Of a stretch of 34,875 nucleotides of DNA, positions 8,588 through 18,354 are shown piece by piece. Position 1 is the first letter of the stretch; every line of letters starts with the position of its first letter. The DNA is from Lachnospiraceae bacterium (GTDB lineage: Bacteria > Bacillota > Clostridia > Lachnospirales > Lachnospiraceae). Made by a program: the position numbers and the translations under genes. A model generated the notes under the pieces. That model did no database searches. It had not been told where the DNA came from and worked only from the letters and a program-made list of their open reading frames with translations. The stretch is from the NCBI GenBank assembly GCA_017625815.1, contig JAGAKD010000180.1, positions 1 through 34,875 on the forward strand. Direction: 5' to 3'.

Positions 8588-9314
8588 ACTCATCCCAGTT
8601 ATGATAAACTGACTGCACGTCGTCATCCTCATCGAGTAAATCAAGAATCTTATTCATCTTCTTGATGTCATCTTCATTAGTTAGCTCTACGTAGTTCTGA
8701 GGAATCATAGTAACCTCAGCTGAAGCCATAGGAATGCCCTCTTTCTCAAGTGCTTCTCTAACAGCAGAAAAATCTGCTGGTGCTGTAATAATCTCGAAGC
8801 TATCCTCTTCCTCTGTAAAGTCTTCTGCTCCTCCGTCAAGGGCAATCATCATAAGGTCGTCTGCATCCATACTACACTCTTCCTTATCGATAATTATCTG
8901 ACCCTTTTCATCAAACATATATGATACACAGCCTGTTGTACCAACATTTCCACCGCCCTTAGTAAATGCGTTTCTTACATTAGACGCTGTTCTATTCTTG
9001 TTATCAGTGAGTGCATTAACTATAATAGCTGTTCCATTTGGTCCATAGCCTTCATAAGTAATACCTACGTAGTTAACTGAGCCAAGATCACCTGCCGCCT
9101 TTTTAATACCTCTATCAATTGTATCATTTGGCATATTGTTAGCCTTAGCTTTAGCAATAACATCACGAAGCTTACTGTTGTTAGCTGGATCTGGTCCACC
9201 TTCCTTTACTGCAACTGCTATTTCTCTTCCGATAATAGTAAATATTTTACCCTTAGCAGCATCGTTTTTCTCTTTCTTGTGCTTAATGTTTGCAAATTTT
9301 GAATGTCCTGACAT
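8586..9314 (-). CDS. yebC: YebC/PmpR-family (TACO1-type) protein
   Basis: 242 residues, the normal family length. The conserved start [18 protein letters not shown], the [18 protein letters not shown] stretch and [11 protein letters not shown] mark the YebC family. Members have been described as DNA-binding regulators and, more recently, as ribosome-associated factors that help translate difficult proline motifs (YebC2 and the mitochondrial homologue TACO1). The sequence alone does not separate these roles. AAGGAG lies 8 bases upstream of the ATG and 5 bases separate it from the CBS-domain gene, so it is co-transcribed with that gene. An intrinsic terminator overlaps its stop codon, making it the last gene of the operon. 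Confidence 0.95.
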   Translation of the reverse strand: MSGHSKFANIKHKKEKNDAAKGKIFTIIGREIAVAVKEGGPDPANNSKLRDVIAKAKANNMPNDTIDRGIKKAAGDLGSVNYVGITYEGYGPNGTAIIVNALTDNKNRTASNVRNAFTKGGGNVGTTGCVSYMFDEKGQIIIDKEECSMDADDLMMIALDGGAEDFTEEEDSFEIITAPADFSAVREALEKEGIPMASAEVTMIPQNYVELTNEDDIKKMNKILDLLDEDDDVQSVYHNWDE

Positions 9315-9319
9315 ATAAG

Positions 9320-10153
9320 TTACTCCTTATCTTCTTCTATTTTCGTAATTCTAACAAGAGTTATCATCTTGTCGCATATCTTAACAGGGATAAACTTGTA
9401 TCCTCTGTATATTATCTCTGTATCTTCATTTTCAACAGGAAGCCTTCCTAGCTTGTAGAGCAAGAAACCATTTAATGTTTCAAAATCCTCATCTGGAAAA
9501 TCCACATCGATTACATCCTCAAGATCATTAAGTGATGCTCCACCATCTACCATGTATTCGTCTTCGCTTATCTTCTTGATATCCTCTTCCTCAACATCAT
9601 CATGCTCGTCTAATATATTACCAACAATCTCTTCGATAATATCTTCCATAGCAACAAGACCTTCAGTCTGTCCATACTCGTCTACTACAATGGACATATG
9701 TATCTTCTCAGACTGCATTTTCTGGAGAAGCTTTGATATATTGAAGGTTGGATGTATAAATATAGGTTCTTCCATAACCTCTACAACAGGGGTATGAGGA
9801 TTAACCATATAGGCTGACACTAAATCCTTAAGATGTATAACACCTATGATGCTATCTAAATCCTCTTCATATACCGGATATCTAGAAAAATTATTCTCCA
9901 AGGCATATTTTAATGCTTCTTCAACATCAACTGTATTCTCAACTGCCAGTATCTTCTGACGATTAGTCATGATGTCTCTTGCATCCTTATCACTAAATTC
10001 AAATATATTGGATATCATTTCAACTTCATTGTCTTCAATGACGCCTTGCTCATAACCTTCTTCTACCATAGAGAGAATCTCTTCTTCTACTTTTTCTTCA
10101 TCTACCTTTTTTGAAAAAAGTTTCTTAAAACTACTGGGACCACTCTGGGACAT
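9320..10153 (-). CDS. CBS-domain protein of the CorC/HlyC (hemolysin C-like) family
   Basis: 277 residues. It has an N-terminal helical region, a CBS pair (about residues 65-185; the stretches [20 protein letters not shown] and [19 protein letters not shown] are typical), and a C-terminal CorC_HlyC domain (about 200-272, ending [19 protein letters not shown]). CBS pairs usually bind adenine nucleotides; CorC proteins are linked to Mg/Co efflux. The DUF21 membrane domain of larger relatives is absent, so this is the soluble form. AAGGAG precedes the ATG, and the gaps of 14 bases from endoA and 5 to yebC indicate one operon. The family is firm; the ion role is inferred. Confidence 0.9.
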   Translation of the reverse strand: MSQSGPSSFKKLFSKKVDEEKVEEEILSMVEEGYEQGVIEDNEVEMISNIFEFSDKDARDIMTNRQKILAVENTVDVEEALKYALENNFSRYPVYEEDLDSIIGVIHLKDLVSAYMVNPHTPVVEVMEEPIFIHPTFNISKLLQKMQSEKIHMSIVVDEYGQTEGLVAMEDIIEEIVGNILDEHDDVEEEDIKKISEDEYMVDGGASLNDLEDVIDVDFPDEDFETLNGFLLYKLGRLPVENEDTEIIYRGYKFIPVKICDKMITLVRITKIEEDKE

Positions 10154-10167
10154 ATTATTTCTCCTTT

Positions 10168-10509
10168 TTATAATTCCAGACTTATCCTTAAGGCCTCATT
10201 CACTCTACTAATAATCTGATTATCCAAGTGACACACCTTCTCTTTAAGTCTTTGTTTATCTATCGTTCTTACCTGTTCTAACAGTATAACAGAATCCTTT
10301 GCTATATCGCAATACCTGGAGTCAAGCTCAACATGAGTTGGTAGCTTGGCCTTGTGTAGCTGAGATGTAATAGCTGCTATAATAACTGTCGAACTATGTT
10401 TGTTACCTGCTTCATTTTGTATAATAAGTACTGGTCTTACGCCACCTTGTTCTGAACCAATAACTGGTCTTAAATCGGCGTAGTATATATCTCCACGTCT
10501 GATTATCAA
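10168..10509 (-). CDS. endoA: MazF-family endoribonuclease EndoA/NdoA
   Basis: 113 residues, close to the 116 of Bacillus EndoA. MazF-type sequence-specific mRNA endonuclease. Motifs: [10 protein letters not shown] with the active-site Arg, [19 protein letters not shown], and VIIAAITSQ…KLPTHVEL followed by [14 protein letters not shown] chose the TTG at 10509: it aligns with the usual start of the family (MIVKRGD) and GGGAG lies 10 bases upstream. A GTG at 10518 would have almost no spacing from that site. It follows alr after a gap of about 75 bases, the order also seen in Bacillus (alr-ndoAI-ndoA), but no antitoxin gene of usable length lies in that gap. It is probably co-transcribed with alr and the CBS gene. 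Toxin identity is firm; the missing antitoxin is notable. Confidence 0.93.
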   Translation of the reverse strand: MIIRRGDIYYADLRPVIGSEQGGVRPVLIIQNEAGNKHSSTVIIAAITSQLHKAKLPTHVELDSRYCDIAKDSVILLEQVRTIDKQRLKEKVCHLDNQIISRVNEALRISLEL

Positions 10510-10584
10510 TTCATTCACACTCCCATTGTTATTTCTAACTAATCAAAGTATTTCCAATAATCATTCGTCATATACACTATTATT

Positions 10585-11751
10585 TTACAATAAATAATTC
10601 ACGCAAACAGTATCTATTCCACCTTCATTATATACTCTTGGCACTCGTCTACCTATGTTGCAAACCAACTCATAGTTAAAGCTTGCTGCAGGCGCAGCAA
10701 CTTCCTCAACGGACACATAAGCGTCACCCTCTCCACCTATGAGTATAACTTCATCTTTCACAGCCACATCAGGTATATTGGTAACATCTATCATAATCTG
10801 ATCCATACAAACTCTACCAATAATAGGTGCATACTGTCCACGAATTACGACCCTTCCTTGATTAGAAAGAGCTCTTGGATATCCATCTGCATAACCTGCC
10901 GTAACTGTAGCAACCTTAGTTTCCTTGCAGGTCACATAGGTCCAACCATAGCTAACACCAACACCTGCTGGAATAGTCTTAACATGTGCTACATGTGCCA
11001 CAAGAGACATAACCGGTTTAATAACAACTGATTTATCTACCTCTTCAGAAGGATAAAGACCATATGTAACTATGCCTATACGAACCATATCAAAATCATC
11101 ATCGTTCATTTCCATGGTTCCAGCACTATTATCTATATGCTTTAAAGAAAATGTAATACCAGCTTCCTCTAAGCACTTGATAAAATATAAAAACTTCTTT
11201 TTTTGTTCGTAGGAATAGTTTTTGTTCACCTCGTCAGCCTTAGCATAATGCGTAAATATGCCTTCTATCTCTATCCCTTCTAGTTCGCCTAATTTCTTTG
11301 CCTGGCTAATACCCTCATCATTTACAGCAAAACCTATTCTAGCCATACCCGTATCAACCTTGATGTGAACCTTAGCTTTCTTGCCACATTTAATGGCTAT
11401 ATCGGATAAAAGCTTGCACTCTTCCACATCATAAACCGCTTGAGTAATATTATATTCTAGAAGCTTCTCATAATCAGAGGAATCTGTATATCCTATAATA
11501 AGTATAGGCATATCAATGCCAGCGTTACGTAGTTCTATAGCCTCATCTATAGTAGCAACACCATAATAATCAGACAAATCCTCAATGCGCTTAGCAATCT
11601 CTACAGCGCCATGACCATAGGCATCTGCCTTTATAATGGTCATAATCTTCATATCCGACTTTCTAAGTGATTTCATCTTAGAAATATTATATCTAAGATT
11701 ATCTATGTTGATTCTTGCATATATTCTGTTGTAACCAACTTCTTTAACCAA
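10585..11751 (-). CDS. alr: Alanine racemase
   Basis: 388 residues. A PLP enzyme interconverting L- and D-alanine for peptidoglycan. IIKADAYGHGAVEIAKR contains the PLP Schiff-base Lys; KVDTGMARIG and the C-terminal RVCMDQIMIDVT with the catalytic region are also present, and Tyr of GVGVSYGWTYV is the usual second catalytic residue. The start is TTG at 11751, supported by AAGGGG 9 bases upstream; the alternative ATG within MKSLRKSD would delete conserved sequence. It overlaps the end of nnr by 8 bases, so translation is coupled. endoA follows. The order nnr-alr-endoA is common in Firmicutes. Confidence 0.96.
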   Translation of the reverse strand: MVKEVGYNRIYARINIDNLRYNISKMKSLRKSDMKIMTIIKADAYGHGAVEIAKRIEDLSDYYGVATIDEAIELRNAGIDMPILIIGYTDSSDYEKLLEYNITQAVYDVEECKLLSDIAIKCGKKAKVHIKVDTGMARIGFAVNDEGISQAKKLGELEGIEIEGIFTHYAKADEVNKNYSYEQKKKFLYFIKCLEEAGITFSLKHIDNSAGTMEMNDDDFDMVRIGIVTYGLYPSEEVDKSVVIKPVMSLVAHVAHVKTIPAGVGVSYGWTYVTCKETKVATVTAGYADGYPRALSNQGRVVIRGQYAPIIGRVCMDQIMIDVTNIPDVAVKDEVILIGGEGDAYVSVEEVAAPAASFNYELVCNIGRRVPRVYNEGGIDTVCVNYLL

Positions 11752-13255
11752 CGTAATAATCCCCTTCCAAAACCTTTGTAATGCTTCTTACAATATCTGA
11801 TGCAATCATACTGTATCTACCTTTGCTAATAGCCGCTTCCTGTCCCGCCATACCATGCATATAAACACCAAGCTTAGCAGCATCAAATGGGCTCATATTC
11901 TGTCCACAAAGGCCTGCTATAATGCCAGAAAGCACATCTCCAGAACCACCTGTAGCCATACCATTATTGCCAGTCATATTAATATATGCTTGATTGCCAC
12001 CGTCGGATACTATAGTTCTAGCATCCTTTAATACTACTACAACACCATATTTGTTGGCAAAAGCAGTAGATTCATCGTATTTGTGTTCTCTAAGCTCTGG
12101 TATTTTCATATCTATAAGTCTTGACATTTCCATCAAATGAGGTGTAATGATAACCTTCGCATTGGTATCCTCTAACCACTCTAAGTTCTTTGAAACAATA
12201 TTAAGACCATCTGCATCAAGAATAATAGTTTTCTCAAACTTTCTAAGAACTCTTTCAACTAAATATTCTGACGCCTCGCTAATACCAAGTCCAGGACCCA
12301 AAACAATAACATCTGCCCAAGAAATAGACTGACGTATAGCCTCACGCATACTATCCTTATCCTCTGGTGAATAAGTAGTAAGCATAGCCTCCGGAAGCTT
12401 TGTCTGTATAATCTCTCTATTTTCTTCTACAGTACATATCTTAACCAAGCCACATCCCATTCTATAAGCAGCTTCTGCTGCAAACATAGGAGCACCTGCC
12501 ATATTCTTACAGCCACCTATTACACATATCTTACCATAGCTTCCCTTGTGTGAATCTGATTTACGATAAGGAAGTAGCTTCTCAACATCAGCCTCGTCAT
12601 ATGTGTATAACTTAGGTTCAACAAAGTCCACTGCCTGCTTCGGAAATCCTATATCAACTATTCTAACCTGACCTGAGTACTCATAGCCTATACCTCTTAG
12701 CATACCAAGCTTAATATGCTCAAATGTTATAGTCGCATCAGCTCTTACTGCGCAACCAAGAACAAATCCTGTTAAAGAATCAATACCTGATGGTATATCT
12801 ATGGCGATTGTAAATGCATCCATATCATTGATTAGATTGATAGCTTCTGCCTGCTTGCCTGTAACATTTCTGTTAAGTCCAACACCAAATATAGCGTCAA
12901 CAACTATATCATAACCATAGTTTACTATCTCATCTAAGAACTTAACACCAAGCTTCTTGGCAATACGTCTTTGCTGTTCAAAAGCATCACTAGTCTTATT
13001 TAAACCATTTACCCAGTAAACTTCTACATCGTAGCCTGCCCCCTTTAATATACGAGCTAAAGCCACTCCATCTCCTCCGTTGTTACCACTTTCTACAACT
13101 ACTAATATTCTTGAGTTATGTGGGAACTTTGACTTAATAAAATCATACATCTCAAGAGCAGCTCTCTCCATAAGGACCATCTGTGGTAAACCTACTACAT
13201 TTACGGTATATTCATCAATGCGAGCCATCTCCTCGCCACTTACTATATATTTCAT
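11744..13255 (-). CDS. nnr: Bifunctional NAD(P)HX epimerase / ADP-dependent dehydratase
   Basis: About 503 residues. It repairs damaged NAD(P)HX: the N-terminal YjeF_N domain epimerises and the C-terminal carbohydrate-kinase-like domain dehydrates. The N-terminal half shows NGGDGVALARIL and DAIFGVGLNR; the C-terminal half shows HKGSYGKICVIGG, LGPGLG and the ATP-site MATGGSGDVLSGIIAGL. The real start is ATG at 13255 (MKYIVSGEEMARID), with GGGGA about 7 bases upstream; the longer frame to 13321 has no ribosome site and a non-family leader. It is the first gene of the nnr-alr-endoA-CBS-yebC operon. The hairpin at 13335-13360 lies 80 bases upstream in its leader. Confidence 0.94.
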   Translation of the reverse strand: MKYIVSGEEMARIDEYTVNVVGLPQMVLMERAALEMYDFIKSKFPHNSRILVVVESGNNGGDGVALARILKGAGYDVEVYWVNGLNKTSDAFEQQRRIAKKLGVKFLDEIVNYGYDIVVDAIFGVGLNRNVTGKQAEAINLINDMDAFTIAIDIPSGIDSLTGFVLGCAVRADATITFEHIKLGMLRGIGYEYSGQVRIVDIGFPKQAVDFVEPKLYTYDEADVEKLLPYRKSDSHKGSYGKICVIGGCKNMAGAPMFAAEAAYRMGCGLVKICTVEENREIIQTKLPEAMLTTYSPEDKDSMREAIRQSISWADVIVLGPGLGISEASEYLVERVLRKFEKTIILDADGLNIVSKNLEWLEDTNAKVIITPHLMEMSRLIDMKIPELREHKYDESTAFANKYGVVVVLKDARTIVSDGGNQAYINMTGNNGMATGGSGDVLSGIIAGLCGQNMSPFDAAKLGVYMHGMAGQEAAISKGRYSMIASDIVRSITKVLEGDYYVG

Positions 13256-13334
13256 ATCTTTTCCCCTAGTATAATAAAATTTTAACTTATTAATTATAGT
13301 ACATTTATACTCATATCGCAACCGAATTATATGT

Positions 13335-13360
13335 AAAAAAGCCCAAATACATAGGCTTTC
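13335..13360 (-). terminator. Possible attenuator upstream of nnr
   Basis: On the minus strand AAAGCC…GGCTTT pairs over 6 bases with a 10-base loop and is followed by six T. The gene upstream in this direction is on the other strand, so there is no minus-strand transcript to end here. This suggests leader attenuation of the nnr operon, or termination of antisense from the transglycosylase region. The stem is short; low certainty. Confidence 0.4.
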
Positions 13361-13455
13361 TATAATATAAATATCTTAATCTATTTAATTTATTCTATGA
13401 ATAAATCCCATAATATGTTATATTGGACTCAGATAATTATACAAAGGAGACTATT

Positions 13456-14373
13456 ATGATATACATAGATGGTTTAGGTTATGTAGATGAAAGCATATAC
13501 GGTTTAAATAACACAAACAGTATCAATAATTCATCACTTATTGCCACTGGCACAGAAGCAATTGTTTCAGACTTTAGCCGTATTCTTGCTACCGAAACTG
13601 CTAACCTTGATAATCAATCAAAAACATATAACCTTGATGATATATTTGAAGAAGCAGCAAAAAAATATAACGTAGATGCTAATTTGCTTAAGGCTATTGC
13701 ATATAACGAATCTCGTTTTCAGGCAGATGTCACATCTGAGGCTGGGGCTATGGGAATTATGCAGCTTATGCCTTCTACAGCCAAGGCTATGGGTGTAGAA
13801 AACGCTTATGACCCATATGAAAGCATAATGGGTGGAGCTAAGCTTTTAAACAAGCTTTCAGAAATGTTTGACGGCGATACCACACTTATGATTGCTGCCT
13901 ATAACGCAGGGGCTGGCAATGTTGAAAAATACGGTGGTGTTCCTCCATTTAAAGAAACTAAAGCATACGTAGAAAAAGTTCTTAATACTTTGAATCAAGA
14001 TATAGATACCAGCAATATGCAGGTAACCTCTAAGGCAGCTGATAGTGCGAATGTTTCATATAATGCAAACTCAATTTATAACACAATCTCTGCTTCTAGC
14101 ACTGGTTCAACATATCAAACAGTAAATGCAACTACCAACTCAATTTTAAACAACATATATGGTTCTAGCAATACTGTTTCATCTGAAAGTGCATACACCT
14201 ACACTCATTACGAGTTGCTTATGACTTATTTCCAGAGCATGCTTGATATCATTGCTAGTATGGGTGATGATGGTTCTAGTAGCTCAGATGATTTAGGCGA
14301 TAACTCACTGGCAGATTTGTTTAGGCTAGGAAATACAAGTATAACTTATAATCGTTCTACTATAAATTTATAA
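13456..14373 (+). CDS. Lytic transglycosylase, SLT domain, no visible signal peptide
   Basis: 305 residues from the ATG at 13456, which has AAAGGAG 6 bases upstream (a TTG at 13423 is weaker). SLT domain at about residues 60-175: catalytic Glu85 in AIAYNESRF, GIMQLMPSTA (100-109) and AAYNAGAGNVEKYGG (147-161), all typical of goose-lysozyme-fold transglycosylases that cleave peptidoglycan into 1,6-anhydro muropeptides. The N-terminus (MIYIDGLGYVDESIYGLNN) shows no signal peptide or membrane segment. The C-terminal 130 residues are Ser/Asn/Thr-rich with a short hydrophobic helix. A similar layout is known for flagellar-type transglycosylases exported without a Sec signal, but no flagellar gene is in view. 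Monocistronic, ending at a bidirectional terminator. Confidence 0.9.
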   Translation: MIYIDGLGYVDESIYGLNNTNSINNSSLIATGTEAIVSDFSRILATETANLDNQSKTYNLDDIFEEAAKKYNVDANLLKAIAYNESRFQADVTSEAGAMGIMQLMPSTAKAMGVENAYDPYESIMGGAKLLNKLSEMFDGDTTLMIAAYNAGAGNVEKYGGVPPFKETKAYVEKVLNTLNQDIDTSNMQVTSKAADSANVSYNANSIYNTISASSTGSTYQTVNATTNSILNNIYGSSNTVSSESAYTYTHYELLMTYFQSMLDIIASMGDDGSSSSDDLGDNSLADLFRLGNTSITYNRSTINL

Positions 14374-14377
14374 ATAA

Positions 14378-14405
14378 AAAAACCACTTCAAACGAAGTGG
14401 TTTTT
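14378..14405. terminator. Bidirectional intrinsic terminator
   Basis: AAAAACCACTTC / GAAGTGGTTTTT pairs over 12 bases with an AAAC loop. T runs on both sides serve the convergent transglycosylase and FHA-ABC genes. Confidence 0.92.
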
Positions 14406-14416
14406 ATTTATGTTAT

Positions 14417-17011
14417 TTATCTTTGCTCATCCTTAAGTTTTGTAAGAACTGCAATACTTACACCAGCAAATAGGAATGTAACTCCGAACAGGAATCCCCA
14501 GCACTTAGCCATATGAGAGCCCTTTCTAATGAACATCTCATCTTCCTCTTCTGTTTCCTCTGCATCCTCCGTCTCTTCTTCCTCTGCCTCTATAGTAACA
14601 GGATCAGAAACATATTCATCAAAGGACTGTGGATCATTTGAATACAATGAATAGTACTCAACTGAATCCTGAAGCTGGTTGATAGTCTCATCATATGCAT
14701 CCTGCATAGAAGCTATCATATCATTTGTCTCAGCTATGAGGTCATCTTGTTTCTGCTGTGCCTCTTCTTCAGCCTTTCTTGCGTCTTCTTCACCGATACC
14801 TTCTAGGTCATTCAAGGAATTAGTACTTCCAAGAGCTTCCATAGACCAACGGCTAAATGTTATGTAAGAAATCTTCTCAGTTGCTCCATTAAGCGAGAAC
14901 AGGATTCCTGAGAATAAAAGCTGTATTATAAGAACAAATGGTGCAATAGTCATAGCTCTATCACCGTTCTTTGATATAGCAGATATAAGGAGTCCAAAGC
15001 TTGCTGCAACGTAGATTGTAACGAAGATTGTAACCATCATCTCAAAGGTCGCGTTGCCAAATACAACTCCATCACACTTAGGTGCACCCTTAACGAGTAC
15101 AAATACTGCTATCATTATAACAGCCTGAACTAAAGCTATCATAGCCTGAACAATATACTTAGAAAGCATATATATCGGCAATTTAAGGTTTGCCATATAT
15201 TCTCGTTTCAATATGACTCGTTCTTTGTAGATTTCCTGTATAGTATTGAAAAGACCCATCCAGATACCAGCACTCATAAGTGCAAAAAGTATAGATCTTG
15301 TCTCAAACATCTTGTCGTATATGCCTTCCTCAGCAACAAGTGCCATAAGAAGACCTATAAGAACTGGCTGCAAGAATATCATAGCAAGTCTTTCCATATC
15401 GTTCTTAATAAGAGTAAGATATCTTCTTATAAGAACTGATAACTGATTGAGACTGCTAACCTTTCTAGGCTTAATCTCTTTACCAGAATCAACACCGGAT
15501 TCTGTACCAAGCTTATTGATACCAGAAGCCTTAAATCTGTTCTCCCAGCCCTTAGTATCTGCTGTAATCTTGTCATATACCTCTACAATATCATCTGTAT
15601 CAAAGAAATCCTTGATACCATCTGGCTTTCCACAGTAGCAAAGTCTACCACCGTAACCCATGATAATAACCTTGTCACAAAGATGAAGATTATTAGTAGT
15701 GTGGGTAACCATAATAATAGTCTTTTCCTGCTCCTTAGAGAGTCTGCTAAGAGTATGCATAAGATGCTGCTCTGTTCCAGGATCAAGTCCAGATGTAGGC
15801 TCGTCCAAGAAGAAGAGTCCTGGGTTAGCAAGGAGCTCAACTGCAATACTTGCACGCTTCTTCTGACCACCACTAAGTCTTCTAATGTATGTATCCTGAT
15901 GCTCTAAAAGCTCAACCATCTGAAGTACATCTCTGATACGGGCATCAATCTCAGCCTTTGATGTATCCTCTGGCATCTTAAGCTTTGCTGTATAATAAAG
16001 CATCTTCTTAAGTGTAATATTCTCATAAATAATATCCTGCTGTGGAACAAAACCTATAATGTTCTTCAAGGTCTGGAAGTTCTCTCTCAAGTTGATACCA
16101 TTACAATATACATCTCCTGTAATATCAGTATCGAATCCACTCATAGCAGTCATAAGTGTAGTTTTACCTGCACCAGAGCCACCGATGATAGCAACAAACT
16201 CGTTGGCGCCTATACTACAATCAACCTTATCAAGAATAGTTTTCTTGCCTTCCTTTGCAGGAACTTCTTTGTTAAGCCCTCTAATCTCAAGAGCAATACC
16301 TTCTGGCTTAACCTTATAGAATACCTGATTACCAGTAAAGATAAAGATTGTATTCAATATAGTGAAGATATCCTTATCAGCAAGCTTATATGGTCTATCA
16401 ATCTTGATACCATTGACGAAAACACCATTGGCTGACTTGTTGTCAAACAAGTAGAATTCTCCATTCATATGTCTTATACCAGCGTGGAGTCTAGATACTG
16501 CTACGTTCTTTAATTTGATATCACAGTTCTCAGCACGACCAATACTATTGTCTCCGTCGTGAAGGGTATAAGGCTTCCATGTACCTGATGAGGAATTACA
16601 ATCATAGAGCATAAGCACAGAATCCATGCCATTAATGCTCTTAGTAGTTCCAAGTCTGATAATCATATCATTGTCATCACCACCATAATATTGTCCTGGC
16701 TCAGCCTTGCAAAACTGCTGACCATACGCTATATATGTACCATTGGAGCTGTTATTGTCCTTAATGTAGAATCTGCCCTGGCTGATACATATCTCACCAT
16801 GATGACCTGATACAATCTCTGAATTAATAACGATACTATTATCACTAGAACGACCAAATGTATATGTAGCCTCAGCATGAGCACTCATATCTAACTCATT
16901 GATACCATTCTTATCTACAATAACAAGAGTATTCTGTTTTGCCTGTTGAGGCTGATACTGTGACATTGTTCCAGCATCATAGTATACAGTTCTTCCTGAA
17001 TTATTATCCAT
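14417..17011 (-). CDS. ABCG-type transporter with two N-terminal FHA domains
   Basis: 864 residues. Two FHA domains: FHA1 about 50-100 (GR53-54, SGHH 68-71, SSNGT 88-92) and FHA2 about 155-205 (GR158-159, SRLH 173-176, SANG 193-196). Then an ABC ATPase with Walker A GGSGAGKTT (277-285), signature LSGGQKKRASIAVEL and Walker B LFFLDEPTSGLD. Then an ABC2 membrane domain with six hydrophobic segments, and a long insertion before the last one that looks coiled-coil, then acidic (EEEETEDAEETEEED). FHA domains bind phospho-threonine, so the pump is likely recruited or gated by a Ser/Thr kinase; the same layout occurs in Mycobacterium tuberculosis Rv1747. No kinase gene is in this window. AAAGGA lies 7 bases from the ATG. 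Likely one gene; substrate unknown. Confidence 0.93.
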   Translation of the reverse strand: MDNNSGRTVYYDAGTMSQYQPQQAKQNTLVIVDKNGINELDMSAHAEATYTFGRSSDNSIVINSEIVSGHHGEICISQGRFYIKDNNSSNGTYIAYGQQFCKAEPGQYYGGDDNDMIIRLGTTKSINGMDSVLMLYDCNSSSGTWKPYTLHDGDNSIGRAENCDIKLKNVAVSRLHAGIRHMNGEFYLFDNKSANGVFVNGIKIDRPYKLADKDIFTILNTIFIFTGNQVFYKVKPEGIALEIRGLNKEVPAKEGKKTILDKVDCSIGANEFVAIIGGSGAGKTTLMTAMSGFDTDITGDVYCNGINLRENFQTLKNIIGFVPQQDIIYENITLKKMLYYTAKLKMPEDTSKAEIDARIRDVLQMVELLEHQDTYIRRLSGGQKKRASIAVELLANPGLFFLDEPTSGLDPGTEQHLMHTLSRLSKEQEKTIIMVTHTTNNLHLCDKVIIMGYGGRLCYCGKPDGIKDFFDTDDIVEVYDKITADTKGWENRFKASGINKLGTESGVDSGKEIKPRKVSSLNQLSVLIRRYLTLIKNDMERLAMIFLQPVLIGLLMALVAEEGIYDKMFETRSILFALMSAGIWMGLFNTIQEIYKERVILKREYMANLKLPIYMLSKYIVQAMIALVQAVIMIAVFVLVKGAPKCDGVVFGNATFEMMVTIFVTIYVAASFGLLISAISKNGDRAMTIAPFVLIIQLLFSGILFSLNGATEKISYITFSRWSMEALGSTNSLNDLEGIGEEDARKAEEEAQQKQDDLIAETNDMIASMQDAYDETINQLQDSVEYYSLYSNDPQSFDEYVSDPVTIEAEEEETEDAEETEEEDEMFIRKGSHMAKCWGFLFGVTFLFAGVSIAVLTKLKDEQR

Positions 17012-17045
17012 AATCGTTTCCTTTCGTATATTTTAGGTAAATAGC

Positions 17046-17082
17046 AAAAAAGGCTGTTGCACCAAGATTGGTGCAACAGTCC
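17046..17082 (-). terminator. Intrinsic terminator downstream of ftsZ
   Basis: GGACTGTTGCACC / GGTGCAACAGCC pairs over 12 bases with a 6-base loop, followed by six T on the minus strand. It closes the dcw cluster before the FHA-ABC gene. Confidence 0.9.
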
Positions 17083-17097
17083 TAATATTTAGAATAA

Positions 17098-18306
17098 TTA
17101 ACCTCTCTTAAGGAAGTCTGGAATCTTGATTCCATTAGCTGCGCCACCCTGTGGCTTAACTGGTGTTGGCTTTGCCATACCTGATAAATCAGTAGCTGGC
17201 TTAGCAGCACCCTGTCCCATAAATGAAGGCTTTGTAGCTGGAGCAGTAGCACCTGTAATAGGCTGTCCAGAATATGTTGGTGTCTTAATTGGAGTTACCG
17301 CCGGCTTTGCAGGGCTCTGAGTTGGAACTGAAACTGTAGCTGTAGCAGCTCCTGCCTTACCCTCGATTCCTGTAGCGATAATTGTAATACATACATCCTC
17401 ACCCATAACATCGTTGTCAACTGTACCGAAGATAATGTTAGCGCCATCACCAGCAACCTCTGTGAGGTATGTAATAGCGTCATATGCTTCAACAATACCA
17501 ATATTACCTGAGAAGTTAACAATAATGTCTGTAGCACCTGAAACTGTAGTCTCAAGTAATGGGCTATCCATAGCTGACTTAATAGCATCAACTGCCTTGT
17601 TGTCACCACTTGCTCTACCGATACCGATATGAGCAACACCCTTATCTCTCATAACAGTCTGAATATCAGCAAAGTCAAGGTTGATAAGTCCTGGCTTATT
17701 GATAAGGTCTGTTACACCCTGAACACCCTGCTGAAGAACCTCATCAGCCTTCTTAAGAGCCTCTGGAATGCTTGTACGCTTATCACATATCTGTAATAAC
17801 TTGTCGTTAGGAATAACGATAAGTGTATCTACGTTCTCTTTAAGTTTTGCAATACCGTTGATTGCATTGTTCATTCTAGGCTTACCTTCGAATGAGAATG
17901 GCTTTGTTACAACACCAACTGTAAGGATTCCAAGATTTCTTGCTATCTCAGCCACAACAGGAGCAGCACCTGTTCCTGTTCCACCACCCATACCACAAGT
18001 TACGAATACCATATTGGCATCCTTCATGATATCAGTGATTTCCTCTCTATTCTCTTCTACGGCACCTGCACCGATTTCTGGCTTTGCACCTGCACCAAGT
18101 CCCTTAGTGAGTTTCTCACCAATCTGAATCTTAGTAGTTGCTCTGCTCTGTGATAAGATCTGCTTATCTGTGTTAATTGCAATAAGCTCAACACCTTCCA
18201 CATTCTCATCAATCATTCTGTTTACTGCATTGTTACCAGCTCCACCTACACCAATCACCAGGATTCTTGCAGGGGTTTTTTCATCGTTTGATTTTATTTC
18301 AAGCAA
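17098..18306 (-). CDS. ftsZ: Cell-division protein FtsZ
   Basis: 402 residues. The tubulin-like GTPase that builds the Z ring. [13 protein letters not shown] near the N-terminus and [13 protein letters not shown] form the nucleotide site, and [15 protein letters not shown] is the T7 catalytic loop. A Pro/Ala-rich linker of about 75 residues leads to the conserved C-terminal peptide IPDFLKR that docks to membrane anchors. The start codon is TTG at 18306 with a strong AGGAGG 8 bases upstream. It is the last gene of the dcw cluster and carries its own promoter-like sequence (18394-18422) in the 126-base gap after ftsQ. An intrinsic terminator follows. Confidence 0.98.
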   Translation of the reverse strand: MLEIKSNDEKTPARILVIGVGGAGNNAVNRMIDENVEGVELIAINTDKQILSQSRATTKIQIGEKLTKGLGAGAKPEIGAGAVEENREEITDIMKDANMVFVTCGMGGGTGTGAAPVVAEIARNLGILTVGVVTKPFSFEGKPRMNNAINGIAKLKENVDTLIVIPNDKLLQICDKRTSIPEALKKADEVLQQGVQGVTDLINKPGLINLDFADIQTVMRDKGVAHIGIGRASGDNKAVDAIKSAMDSPLLETTVSGATDIIVNFSGNIGIVEAYDAITYLTEVAGDGANIIFGTVDNDVMGEDVCITIIATGIEGKAGAATATVSVPTQSPAKPAVTPIKTPTYSGQPITGATAPATKPSFMGQGAAKPATDLSGMAKPTPVKPQGGAANGIKIPDFLKRG

Positions 18307-18354
18307 GGTCTTTTCCTCCTTATATTGTATTTAATGTTGTTATATTTTTACGCA

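Noticed and set aside
13255..13321. 22-residue N-terminal extension of nnr
   Set aside because: No ribosome site for the earlier start and the family begins at the internal ATG.
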